From UBA11373 sp035291545 (GTDB lineage: Bacteria; Actinomycetota; Acidimicrobiia; Spongiisociales; UBA11373): a stretch of DNA of 35,215 nucleotides. The notes beneath the pieces are model-generated. The model ran no database searches, was not told the DNA's origin, and was given only the letters and a program-made list of their open reading frames with translations. The stretch spans positions 1-35,215 of the forward strand of contig DATDRW010000043.1 in the NCBI GenBank assembly GCA_035291545.1. Direction: 5' to 3'. Within the stretch, counting starts at the first letter, position 1. The number at the start of each line of letters is the position of its first letter. Of the stretch, positions 24,994 through 32,696 are shown in pieces. Position numbers and translations under genes: made by a program.

Positions 24994-26894
24994 CAGAAGT
25001 CCACCTTGATGATCTTCCGGATCCACAGAGCCCCCGCCAGCATGAGCACCCCGGCGGCGCCGACCATGATCCAGCCGATGGTGCTCCCGGTCAGCTCACC
25101 GAGATAGTCGGGGCTGATCATGGCGATGAAGCCGGCGATGACGAACGGCAGCGCCACCAGGATGTACGCCGACAACCGACCCTCGGCGCTGAGCGCCTTG
25201 ACCTGGCGGCGGATCAGGTTCCGGTCGCGAATCGTGCCGGTCACGGTGTCGAGCACTTCGGCGAGGTTGCCCCCCACCTCGCGCTGGATCTCGATCGCCT
25301 CGACCACCCAGCCGAGGTCCTCGTCCTCGAGACGACGCGCCATCGCCGCCATCGACTGCTCGACCGAGCGACCCAACCGGTTCTCTACGACCACCCGGTT
25401 GAACTCGACCGAGGTGGGGGCCGGCGACTCGGCGGCGACGGTCGAGATCGCCTGAAGGAGCCCGTACCCGGCGCGCAGGCTGCCGGCGATGGTCTGGAGC
25501 GTGCCCTCGAGCTGATCGGCGAACGCCCGGCGGCGTCTCTCGATGAGGGTGCGCACCACGGTGCGGGGTGCCAGCGCCGCGGCCGCCCCCAGGAGTACCG
25601 CCCCGGGGAGGCCGGCGAGCACCAGCCCGGTCGTGACCCCGACCACGACCCCGGTGGCGGCCACGACCACGAACTCCCCCGGGCGCAGCGCCAGTCCGGC
25701 GCGATCCAGCGCGCGATCGATCGCCCCCGCCCGGGAGTGGCGGGCGATCCGGTCGCCGATCTCCCGCGCACGGTTCCCGGCTGCGGTGAGCAGTCGAAAG
25801 CGGCCGGAGACGCCCATCGGGATTCCCTCGAGGGGTTCGAACTGCGGCTCCTCGTCCTCGTCGCGGGAGGTCAGCCACAGGGCGGCGAGTGCGCCGACGA
25901 ACACCAGGGCGACGCCGGCCGGCAGGGTCCAGGGCTCATCGAGGAATGTGGGTTGGACGACCGCCACCGGGGGCGGTCCGGGATCGGGGGCCCCGAAACC
26001 TGCCGGGACGGTCACCGGTCCGGCACCCGCGGTCACCGTCCCCGTGGTGAGGTCGACGAGCTGCGATGCCGACAGTACCCCGGCGGGACCATTGACGAAC
26101 ACGGCGATCTCGATCACGCCGGTGGCGGTGGCGGCAAACGTCAGCCGGTAGCGGCCGGTGAGCTCGAGGGCCACCGTCTCGTAGGCGTCGGCGAGGGCCG
26201 CAGCGTCGGATGCGGTCGTCACCGAACCGCCGGACAGCGCCTGCAACGCCCCGAGGGCGGATTCGGGGGTCTCCAGCGCCACGGCGCGCACCTCGACCCC
26301 GGCGGTGGCGACGGCGGCGGCGGCATCGCCGAGGCTGGCTGCGCTCACCGTGTCGCCGCCGTCGGAGAGGACCACGAGGATGCGGCGGGCGTCGGCGCCG
26401 GTGAACAGGCCGGTGGCAGCGATCACCGCGTCATAGAGGGCGGTTTCCCCGGCGGCGGTCAAACCGTCCAGCGCCGCGGCGACCTCCTCGCGGGTCGCCC
26501 CCATGGCGGTCAGGGGGAGGGGCTCGTCGCCGAAAGAGAGAACCGCCACCCGGGCCGACTGCGGGAGCCGGTCGACGAACCCCAGGGCGGCCTCCGACGC
26601 CTGCCGGATCGCCCCGCCCGCCATGCTTCCCGAAGTGTCCATCACCACCACGACCTCCATGGGGTCGCGCACCAGGGCATAGATGTCCGCGGTCACCCGG
26701 AATCCGTCGACGACCACGGCGAAGTCGTCGGACCCGGGTCCGACCGCCACCACCTCGGCGGGCAGGGAGACGACGACGGAGATGTCGGGAGGGGCCACCT
26801 CGACGGAGATGATCTCGACCCCGCCTCCGGCCGCAGCCGGGGCCGCCAGCACCGCGACCACGGCCAGGACGGAGAACCATCTGACCGCGGTCAC
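24993..26894 (-). CDS. tadB: TadB platform protein fused to an extracellular von Willebrand A domain
   Basis: At 633 aa this is about twice the length of a normal TadB. Residues 1-23 form a signal peptide. Residues of about 76-250 form a VWA domain with a complete-looking MIDAS: DTSGSM (86-91), a Thr in AAGETALYD (about 155) and Asp in VLSDGGD (about 179). A beta-rich region follows, then a TM helix (about 325-345), a charged loop, two more TM helices, and the T2SSF domain (about 455-580) with LEGTLQTIAGSLRAGYGLLQ and EIQREVGGNLAEVLDTV, ending in two TM helices. The VWA domain would lie outside the membrane and could bind pilin, a matrix ligand or a surface through a metal ion. GTG 26894 overlaps the cpaF stop (GTGA). 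Confidence 0.9.
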   Translation of the reverse strand: MTAVRWFSVLAVVAVLAAPAAAGGGVEIISVEVAPPDISVVVSLPAEVVAVGPGSDDFAVVVDGFRVTADIYALVRDPMEVVVVMDTSGSMAGGAIRQASEAALGFVDRLPQSARVAVLSFGDEPLPLTAMGATREEVAAALDGLTAAGETALYDAVIAATGLFTGADARRILVVLSDGGDTVSAASLGDAAAAVATAGVEVRAVALETPESALGALQALSGGSVTTASDAAALADAYETVALELTGRYRLTFAATATGVIEIAVFVNGPAGVLSASQLVDLTTGTVTAGAGPVTVPAGFGAPDPGPPPVAVVQPTFLDEPWTLPAGVALVFVGALAALWLTSRDEDEEPQFEPLEGIPMGVSGRFRLLTAAGNRAREIGDRIARHSRAGAIDRALDRAGLALRPGEFVVVAATGVVVGVTTGLVLAGLPGAVLLGAAAALAPRTVVRTLIERRRRAFADQLEGTLQTIAGSLRAGYGLLQAISTVAAESPAPTSVEFNRVVVENRLGRSVEQSMAAMARRLEDEDLGWVVEAIEIQREVGGNLAEVLDTVTGTIRDRNLIRRQVKALSAEGRLSAYILVALPFVIAGFIAMISPDYLGELTGSTIGWIMVGAAGVLMLAGALWIRKIIKVDF

Positions 26895-28264
26895 GCCGCT
26901 CGCTCCTTCAAGGTCCCGAATAGCTCGCCGGCGAGCGGGAAGCCGGCTTCGGCGAGCTTATCCGCGAACTTGGGTCGAATCCCGGTGGCGACGATCCCGC
27001 CGACCACATTGCCCTGATCGTCGACGCCTCGTTTCACGAAGCGGAACACGTCCTGCATCGTGATGATCTCCCCCTCCATGCCGACGACTTCGGTGATCTG
27101 GGTGATCCGCCGGGTGCCGTCACTGAGACGGCTCAGCTGGACGATGACGCTGAGTGCCGAAGAGATGTACTCCCGCACCGCCCCAATCGGGATGTCGAGC
27201 CCGGCCATCAGGATCATCGTCTCCAGCCGACTGAGAGCGTCCCGGGGCGAGTTGGCGTGGAGGGTCGACATCGAACCCTCGTGGCCCGTGTTCATCGCCT
27301 GGAGCATGTCGAGGGCCTCGGCGCCCCGCACCTCGCCGACGATGATTCGATCGGGACGCATGCGCAGCGAGTTCTTCACGAGATCGCGGATCGTCACCTC
27401 GCCGCGGCCCTCCACGTTGGGAGGCCGGCTCTCCAGCCGGACCACGTGATCCTGGAGCAACTGCAGCTCGACGGCATCCTCGATCGTCACGATCCGCTCG
27501 TCCCCGGGCACGAACCCCGACATCACATTGAGCAGCGTGGTCTTCCCGCTGCCGGTCCCCCCCGAGATCAGGATGTTGAGCTTGCCCTTGACGCAGAACT
27601 CGAGCAGTGAAGCCATCGCCGGCGTCAGGGTCTTGAACTCGATCAGGTTCTCGACGCGATAGGGATCGGCGGCGAACTTCCGGATGGTCAAAGCCGGGCC
27701 GTCGACGGCCAGAGGCGGGATGATCGCGTTCACCCGGGATCCGTCGGGCAGCCTGGCGTCCACCATCGGCGACGACTCGTCGACGCGCCGCCCCACGCTG
27801 GCGACGATGCGCTCGATCACCTGCCGCAGGTGCTCCACGGTGGTGAACCGGGCGTTGGTGCGGGTGATCTTGCCGTTGCGCTCGACGAAGATCGGGTCGG
27901 TCGAATTGACCATCACCTCGGTGACCTCGCGGTCCTCCAGGAGCCGCTGGATCGGCCCATAACCCAGGATGTCCTCACTGATCTCCTCGGCGATGCGCTC
28001 CCGCTCGGCAGGGCTCAGCGGGATGTCGGTTTCCGACATGAACCTCTCGAGCTCCCTCACCACAGTGGCCTTGAGCTCGACTTCCCCCATCGAGGCATCG
28101 AGGGACCGTGACTCCAGCTTGCCGTACAGGTCCTGCTTCGCCTTCGTCTTGAAATCGGCGAGGGGATCGGGGGCTCCGAGGTAGGGCTCGGGGAACTCCG
28201 CGGCCGGAGCCGCGGAGCGCGGGATATCCCCGTCGAGAGCCTTGAGTCGCTCGCTCAGTTTCAT
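26891..28264 (-). CDS. cpaF: Tad pilus assembly ATPase CpaF/TadA
   Basis: This is the secretion-type hexameric ATPase that powers Flp pilus assembly. The 457-aa protein has the helical N-terminal domain, the PAS-like region with SPMVDARLPDGSRVNAIIPP, Walker A GGTGSGKTT (about 230), the Asp box with TIEDAVELQL, Walker B RMRPDRIIVGEVRG, and the His box TGHEGSMSTLHAN. ATG 28264 overlaps the cpaE stop (TGATG) and has GGAG nearby. The closest relatives are tad-locus ATPases rather than PilB. Confidence 0.95.
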   Translation of the reverse strand: MKLSERLKALDGDIPRSAAPAAEFPEPYLGAPDPLADFKTKAKQDLYGKLESRSLDASMGEVELKATVVRELERFMSETDIPLSPAERERIAEEISEDILGYGPIQRLLEDREVTEVMVNSTDPIFVERNGKITRTNARFTTVEHLRQVIERIVASVGRRVDESSPMVDARLPDGSRVNAIIPPLAVDGPALTIRKFAADPYRVENLIEFKTLTPAMASLLEFCVKGKLNILISGGTGSGKTTLLNVMSGFVPGDERIVTIEDAVELQLLQDHVVRLESRPPNVEGRGEVTIRDLVKNSLRMRPDRIIVGEVRGAEALDMLQAMNTGHEGSMSTLHANSPRDALSRLETMILMAGLDIPIGAVREYISSALSVIVQLSRLSDGTRRITQITEVVGMEGEIITMQDVFRFVKRGVDDQGNVVGGIVATGIRPKFADKLAEAGFPLAGELFGTLKERAA

Positions 28265-29451
28265 CAAGCACTCCGTTTCAGTGGTAGGTGAGCGGTGGTC
28301 CCCTGGGATCCGGCGAGCCGCTCCACCAGCTCCCAGATCTTCCTGCTGACAGGGCTCTTCGGGTTGGAGAGCAGGATCGGATTCCCCTGATTCAGGGTCA
28401 CCGGCACCTCCTTGGAGAGCGGGATCTCGAGATCGACGGCCAGTCCGGCCTGCGTGGCCACCTGGAGCATGCTGAGGCCGACTCGGGCGTCGGCGCGGTT
28501 GAGCACGAAGTGGCGCGTGGCCTTCTTCATGCCCAGTCGATCGAAGGCGCGGACAACCTTGTTCAGATGCCGCACACTGGGGACATCCATGTCGGCGAGG
28601 AACACCACGTCGGTGGAGAGATCGAGGGTCGCCAGGGTGTGCTCGCTGAGCCCGGCCGCGGTGTCGACGACCACGTGGTCGAAGTCGGCCGTCAGCAGCG
28701 AGATGATGTGCTGTGCCGCGTCGACACTCACCATCTCGCCGCGGTACGGCTCATCGGGGGCGCACAGCACGTAAAGGCCGGAGGAATGGCGGGTGAGGAA
28801 CACCTTCAGCGTCGTGATGTCGAGCGGTCCGGGGGTGGCCACCGCGTCGAAACTCGTGTGACGCGGCTTCAGGCCGAGCGCATACGCCACATCGCCGAAC
28901 TGCAGGTCGAGATCCACGAGGACCACGCCCCGGGGAGCGACCGAGGCGAGTCCGACCGCGAGGTTGGTGCTCAACACCGTCTTGCCGGCGCCGCCCTTCG
29001 GCGACAGCACGGTTGTCACCTTGGCACGGGGCGTCGCAGCCTCCAGCAGCGACGACGCACCGGCCTCGTGATCCTGGTGGCGCTCGGCGGCGGCGACCGC
29101 CCGGCCCACGGTCGCCCGGATCGTGTCGTCGTCGGAGGACTTGGAGAGCAACCCGCGTACCCCGGCCGCCAGCGCGGCATCGGCGTCCACGCCGCCGTTG
29201 TGCACCAGGACCACCTCGATATCGGCCCCCGCGGCATCGATCGACTGGGCAAAGCGCAGCGACACCTTGTCGACCAACCCCGGCCCGAGAATGACCACCG
29301 CGGGCCGGGCCTGCAGCAGGGCCTCGATCCCGCCGGCATCGGTGATCGGCTGGGTCCACAGTCGCACCCGGTCGCGCAACCCCTCGGCGGCCGCGGCGTG
29401 GATCCTCCTCGCCATCGCGTCGGTCGAACCCACGAGGAGAATGGGCCTCAT
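28264..29451 (-). CDS. cpaE: CpaE/TadZ-like localisation ATPase with pseudo-receiver
   Basis: CpaE/TadZ places the Tad machine at a cell site. The 395-aa protein has a receiver-like domain (about 1-120) and a MinD/ParA ATPase with SPKGGAGKTVLSTN (deviant Walker A, about 150-164), VLVDLDLQFGD, and VVDTAAGL. The receiver lacks the phosphoacceptor Asp (the strand reads AVVILGPGL) although the AGVRGLLSK switch region is kept. Such pseudo-receivers are common in this family. The ATG overlaps the cpaB stop by 4 nt (ATGA). Confidence 0.92.
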   Translation of the reverse strand: MRPILLVGSTDAMARRIHAAAAEGLRDRVRLWTQPITDAGGIEALLQARPAVVILGPGLVDKVSLRFAQSIDAAGADIEVVLVHNGGVDADAALAAGVRGLLSKSSDDDTIRATVGRAVAAAERHQDHEAGASSLLEAATPRAKVTTVLSPKGGAGKTVLSTNLAVGLASVAPRGVVLVDLDLQFGDVAYALGLKPRHTSFDAVATPGPLDITTLKVFLTRHSSGLYVLCAPDEPYRGEMVSVDAAQHIISLLTADFDHVVVDTAAGLSEHTLATLDLSTDVVFLADMDVPSVRHLNKVVRAFDRLGMKKATRHFVLNRADARVGLSMLQVATQAGLAVDLEIPLSKEVPVTLNQGNPILLSNPKSPVSRKIWELVERLAGSQGTTAHLPLKRSA

Positions 29452-30284
29452 CGCTTGTACACCGTCGCTCGGGTCTGGATCACCGTGACCACCTCGGGGA
29501 CGTCGGGCCCCTCGGCGGCGAGCCAGAGAAAACCGTGTTCGGCGGTGAACACGATGCGCTCGATGGCCCCGGCGGAAGCGGCCAGCGTGATGAGCAGGTT
29601 GCCGGTGGGAGCCAGAGCCGGGGAGTCGTCGGGGAGGTCCTCGACCGTAGCCCGCGGGAGCTGCTCGACCTGCACACTGGTTACGAGCACCTTGTGCAGG
29701 ATCAGCCCGGTCGAGGTGGGTGAGCGTACCGACGAACCTTCCCCGTCCCCGGAGGTGCCCACGAAGATTTCGCTGGGGTCGATGATCTCACCGGGGCCGA
29801 GGTCCGACGGCTCGAACGTGTTCAGGTCGAAGGGATCGAACGAGGCGATCACGGCGACCACGTCTCCCGGGACGAGTTGACCGCCCAGGGCGCGCTCCGC
29901 CGAGATGGAGACCGTCACCTCCAGGGTGTCGGGAGGCGCCTCGATGCGGGCATGCGCGGAGAGGCTCTCGGCGGCGACGAACCGAGACGCCACCAGCTGC
30001 TCCCCGGGATAGAGATCGGTCGCGGCCACCAGGTCGGTAAGGGTGGCGAGGTCCGACACGCTGCCCTCGGATCTCACCTTGACCGGTACCATTTCGAGAC
30101 GAACCGAGCCGGCCAGCAGGCTCGCCGGCATCCCCTGGGAGATCGGCCGGTCGACGACGAGGACCTCGAGGAGTTCCTCGCCGGCGAGCGCCCGGTCCTC
30201 GGCACCACGAACGTAACCGACCAGCAGAAGGGTGCCGAATGCGGCGACCGCAATCGCTCCAACGATGCCGATGGCTCTGCGCAT
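29448..30284 (-). CDS. cpaB: Tad pilus protein CpaB/RcpC (SAF domain)
   Basis: The 278-aa protein has an N-terminal TM anchor (IGIVGAIAVAAFGTLLLVGY), a SAF domain (about 37-100) with VVDRPISQGMPASLL and LYPGEQLVASRF, and an RcpC-type domain with ALGGQLVPGDVVAVIASF. In diderms it supports the secretin. No secretin is seen here, so in a monoderm it presumably guides the pilus through the cell wall. ATG 30284 has AGGAGAG upstream. Confidence 0.88.
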   Translation of the reverse strand: MRRAIGIVGAIAVAAFGTLLLVGYVRGAEDRALAGEELLEVLVVDRPISQGMPASLLAGSVRLEMVPVKVRSEGSVSDLATLTDLVAATDLYPGEQLVASRFVAAESLSAHARIEAPPDTLEVTVSISAERALGGQLVPGDVVAVIASFDPFDLNTFEPSDLGPGEIIDPSEIFVGTSGDGEGSSVRSPTSTGLILHKVLVTSVQVEQLPRATVEDLPDDSPALAPTGNLLITLAASAGAIERIVFTAEHGFLWLAAEGPDVPEVVTVIQTRATVYKR

Positions 30285-30295
30285 GACCGACTCTC

Positions 30296-31258
30296 CTATC
30301 CCGTGAGCTTGACGATGACGATGCCCCGGTCGACCCCGCCGACCCCGCCGTCGTGGACGACGCCTGAGGTGAAGAACCCGGAGACACACCTTTCGTCACC
30401 AGAGCACGGCGGGTTGAACCGGAACTGGCCGCCGAAGTTGTATCCGGTGATGAAGAAGAGGGCGAAGCCGGAGATGTGGTACTCACCGCCCTCCCCCAAG
30501 CCGACCAGATCGTCGAAGATCGGCAGCGGCACTGCGGTGCCCACCAGCACCGACAGGTCGGAGGGCGAACACCCCGTGGTCGGCGAAGAGCCGGGATCGG
30601 CATTGACCCATTGGCCCGAGGCCAGGTCGAGACGGCAGCCCCCGACCGTGTCCAGCCAGCCGAAACCCCCGGCGAGGATGCCGTCGCCGTCGGCGTCCTG
30701 GCCGGCATGAGCGTTGCACGGTTCGGCGTTGTTGCCGTCGTGGAAGAAGAGGATCCGCTCGGCGGAGGGAATCGGCATGCCGAGGGGGAATTCACATTCC
30801 GAGATGATCAGGGGGAGCACGTTGCGCATCGAGCTGGGAAATCCCCACGCCGCGGTGGCAGATGCCCGAACCGTGGTTCCGTCGTAGCCGACGACCTGAG
30901 CGAAGAACGGCTCGAGCAGATGGCCGCCCTCGGGATCGAGCGTGCTCACCTGCACCCGGACCGTCCGCGCCGCGAGGTCGATGCTGACCTCGTCGACGAA
31001 GGTGGCGTCGTCGCGGGCATTGGCGGCGGCAAACCTCTTGGCGATCGCAGTGGCGGTCGCCTGATCACACGAGATGACTCCGAGGGCGCAGTCCTCGGCG
31101 ATCGCCAGTACCGCGGCATCCGCCCCGTTGCTCAGCTGGCGTCGCTCGTCGTAGAGAGCGCCGACGTCGACGGTGAGACCGAGCATGGCGAACAGGACGA
31201 CGATCGTGATCGCCATGAAGACACCAACGGCACCGCGATCGTCCGTCATCCACTGCAT
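30296..31258 (-). CDS. tadG: TadG-like pilus protein with N-terminal Tad domain
   Basis: The 320-aa protein starts with a pilin-like segment, DDRGAVGVFMAITIVVLFAM, then the Tad-domain sequence LTVDVGALYDERRQLSNGAD that marks TadG-like proteins. Residues to about 150 form the conserved part. The remainder is a secreted domain, Gly/Asp-rich, with eight or more Cys and a DADGDGI motif resembling a calcium-binding loop. ATG 31258 overlaps tadE by 13 nt; an ATG at 31249 (4-nt overlap) is an equally good start. It is likely a minor pilin or tip/adhesion subunit. Confidence 0.8.
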   Translation of the reverse strand: MQWMTDDRGAVGVFMAITIVVLFAMLGLTVDVGALYDERRQLSNGADAAVLAIAEDCALGVISCDQATATAIAKRFAAANARDDATFVDEVSIDLAARTVRVQVSTLDPEGGHLLEPFFAQVVGYDGTTVRASATAAWGFPSSMRNVLPLIISECEFPLGMPIPSAERILFFHDGNNAEPCNAHAGQDADGDGILAGGFGWLDTVGGCRLDLASGQWVNADPGSSPTTGCSPSDLSVLVGTAVPLPIFDDLVGLGEGGEYHISGFALFFITGYNFGGQFRFNPPCSGDERCVSGFFTSGVVHDGGVGGVDRGIVIVKLTG

Positions 31259-31620
31259 CGCATCACCGCCGTGGCATCGAGCATGAGGTTGCGCGCTCCG
31301 AAGAAAGGGATGTCGAGCGAGAACGGATAGGAGGCGATGAGCTCCGTGGGATATCCGGGCGAGCACACTCCGGCACTCACGGACAGGAGAGCGGGGTTCA
31401 ACGTAGGCGCGGCATTTCGCGTCGCCGCCGCGGCGGCGTCGGGATCGCCGGTGATTGCCAGCACCCGGACACCCTCCCGGCTGGCGTGGGTCAGCGTCAC
31501 CTGTGCGTTGTACGCCCGGCCGAACTCGATGATCCCGAACATGATCATCGTCAGCAGGGTGAGCACAATGGCGAATTCCACGAGGGCGGCGCCTTCGTCG
31601 CGTTTCATGTCGCGTTTCAT
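31246..31620 (-). CDS. tadE: TadE-like pseudopilin
   Basis: This is a minor pilin of the Tad system. The 124-aa protein has a basic leader, then RDEG followed by AALVEFAIVLTLLTMIMFGI: a prepilin-type cleavage Gly, Glu at +5 and Phe at +6, and a hydrophobic helix. Next comes EFGRAYNAQVTLTHASREGVR, typical of TadE. Two Cys in the C-terminal part may form a disulfide. I chose ATG 31620 (GGAG about 9 nt upstream); a GTG overlapping the flp stop would lengthen the leader and read through a 31-nt palindrome. Confidence 0.88.
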   Translation of the reverse strand: MKRDMKRDEGAALVEFAIVLTLLTMIMFGIIEFGRAYNAQVTLTHASREGVRVLAITGDPDAAAAATRNAAPTLNPALLSVSAGVCSPGYPTELIASYPFSLDIPFFGARNLMLDATAVMRCSG

Positions 31621-31635
31621 GGGGTAGCTCCGTCG

Positions 31636-31666
31636 GATCTCCGGGCGGCCCGGCCGCCCGGAGATC
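31636..31666 (-). promoter_or_regulatory. 31-nt perfect palindrome between flp and tadE
   Basis: The arms 31636-31650 and 31652-31666 are perfect inverted repeats of 15 bp around one base. It is 13 nt past the flp stop and 15 nt before the tadE start. No T-tract follows. It is probably an mRNA stem that protects the flp 3' end, or a partial terminator, giving more pilin than downstream machinery. Confidence 0.8.
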
Positions 31667-31679
31667 TCGGCGGTGAGCG

Positions 31680-31847
31680 TCACGGGGTCAGCGTGTCGGC
31701 GACGTTCTGGAAAATGTCGCGGACGCTGCCTCCCAGGGCGGTGACGGCGAGCAGAGCCACGACGGCGATGAGTGCGACCATGAGGCCGTACTCGACCATC
31801 GTCGCCCCGTCGTCACGGGTCATCAGACGGTGCAGATACTCCAACAT
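31680..31847 (-). CDS. flp: Flp-family major pilin
   Basis: This 55-aa prepilin is not an obvious long ORF but is clear by motif: a short leader ending RDDG, then ATMVEYGLMVALIAVVALLA. A prepilin peptidase would cut after Gly14, leaving Glu at +5 and Tyr at +6, the Flp signature. The hydrophobic helix is followed by GGSVRDIFQNVADTL, the usual Flp C-terminus. The ATG at 31847 has a strong AAGGAGG 8 nt upstream, as expected for the most abundant protein of the operon. It is the first gene of the tad cluster. Confidence 0.95.
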   Translation of the reverse strand: MLEYLHRLMTRDDGATMVEYGLMVALIAVVALLAVTALGGSVRDIFQNVADTLTP

Positions 31848-31877
31848 TGGACGTTCCTCCTTCTCGGATGGTCCAAG

Positions 31878-31899
31878 GGACTAGTCCGTTCGTGCGAAC
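31878..31899. promoter_or_regulatory. Two abutting palindromes upstream of flp (candidate operator)
   Basis: ggactagtcc (31878-31887, perfect) is directly followed by gttcgtgcgaac (31888-31899, 5-bp arms around TG). Both lie about 31-52 nt upstream of the flp start, where regulator sites would sit. The second is not a LexA box (its half-sites are in the reverse order). I see no convincing -35/-10 pair. Confidence 0.45.
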
Positions 31900-31912
31900 C
31901 GGATCTAGCACG

Positions 31913-31947
31913 TGACACGACCCTCGCTACTCAGGGTGGTCGTGTCA
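31913..31947 (-). terminator. Stem-loop at the end of the LuxR-type regulator gene
   Basis: A perfect 10-bp stem (31913-31922 with 31938-31947) and a 15-nt loop; the upstream arm includes the regulator's stop codon. No T-tract. It separates the regulator from flp. Confidence 0.6.
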
Positions 31948-32640
31948 TGATGCAGATACATCAATCACCGAAACCCCGACCGCTGCGAGTGGTCCCGCGG
32001 CGTCGAGACTCCACCCCCACCAACGGGCGACGGCCGCCGCCTCGAGTTGGGAGTGGACGTTGAGCTTGGTGAGCACCGACTGCACCTGGTTGCGCACGGT
32101 CACCACCGAGACGAAGTCCCGCCGGGCGATGTCGGCCGGCCGCATCCCGGCGACCAGACCGTCGAGGACCTCCCGCTCCCTCCGGGTGAGGGCGGCGAAG
32201 CCGAGTCGAGTGAACCGGAGCTCGGAGGCGCCGAAGGGGTGACCGGCGTGATCCGGGAAGACGGCGGTGGCTCCCCGAGCGACGGCCTCTACCGCATCCC
32301 GCATCTCGGCGGCCCCGGCACGGTCGGACACGAAGCCGGCCGCGCCGGCGCCCACCGCCGCAGGCAGGGACGATCCGTCGGCCGCGCCGTACACGATCAC
32401 CCGGCATCCCTTGCGGACGAGCCAGCCGACGACGGCGGGAACGTCGGGGACGACCAGGGCAACCAGCGCGATGTGGAACGACGCGGGGACGCCCGCGATC
32501 CCCTCCGGCGGCAGCACGAGCACCCGCACCGCACCGGGGTCGAAGGCCGCGGCGACCCCGTGCCCGAAGAGCGGGCGCGGGTCGACCACGACGATCTCGA
32601 CGATCTCGGAATGGTCCGATCGTTGTGCCCTGGGTGTCAT
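31945..32640 (-). CDS. LuxR-type transcriptional regulator with a phosphoacceptor-less receiver
   Basis: The 231-aa protein has a degenerate response-regulator receiver (about 13-125) and a LuxR/FixJ helix-turn-helix (about 150-207: LTRREREVLDGLVAGM, TVRNQVQSVLTKLNV). The receiver keeps the first-strand VVVD-P-PLF pattern, but the phosphoacceptor strand reads HIALVALVVPD, with no Asp at the expected place, and the conserved Lys near GAAGF is Ser. It therefore cannot work by standard phosphorylation. No histidine kinase is adjacent. It lies between dprA and flp, so it is the best local candidate to control the pilus operon. ATG 32640 is the sensible start; upstream in-frame codons lie in the dprA spacer. 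Confidence 0.85.
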   Translation of the reverse strand: MTPRAQRSDHSEIVEIVVVDPRPLFGHGVAAAFDPGAVRVLVLPPEGIAGVPASFHIALVALVVPDVPAVVGWLVRKGCRVIVYGAADGSSLPAAVGAGAAGFVSDRAGAAEMRDAVEAVARGATAVFPDHAGHPFGASELRFTRLGFAALTRREREVLDGLVAGMRPADIARRDFVSVVTVRNQVQSVLTKLNVHSQLEAAAVARWWGWSLDAAGPLAAVGVSVIDVSAS

Positions 32641-32646
32641 CTCTGC

Positions 32647-32668
32647 CCCGGGGATTCGACGCCCCGGG
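32647..32668 (-). promoter_or_regulatory. Hairpin immediately upstream of the LuxR-type gene
   Basis: A 7-bp perfect stem (32647-32653 with 32662-32668) ends 6 nt before the start codon. It covers the only purine-rich stretch that could act as a ribosome-binding site, so it may limit translation. A second small palindrome (32681-32694, 6-bp arms) lies just past the dprA stop. Confidence 0.4.
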
Positions 32669-32696
32669 TCCTCATCGGCATTCCGGCCCCGGAACT

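Noticed and set aside
31888..31899. Second LexA box upstream of flp
   Set aside because: The half-sites are GTTCG-N2-CGAAC, the reverse order and wrong spacing for CGAAC-N4-GTTCG.
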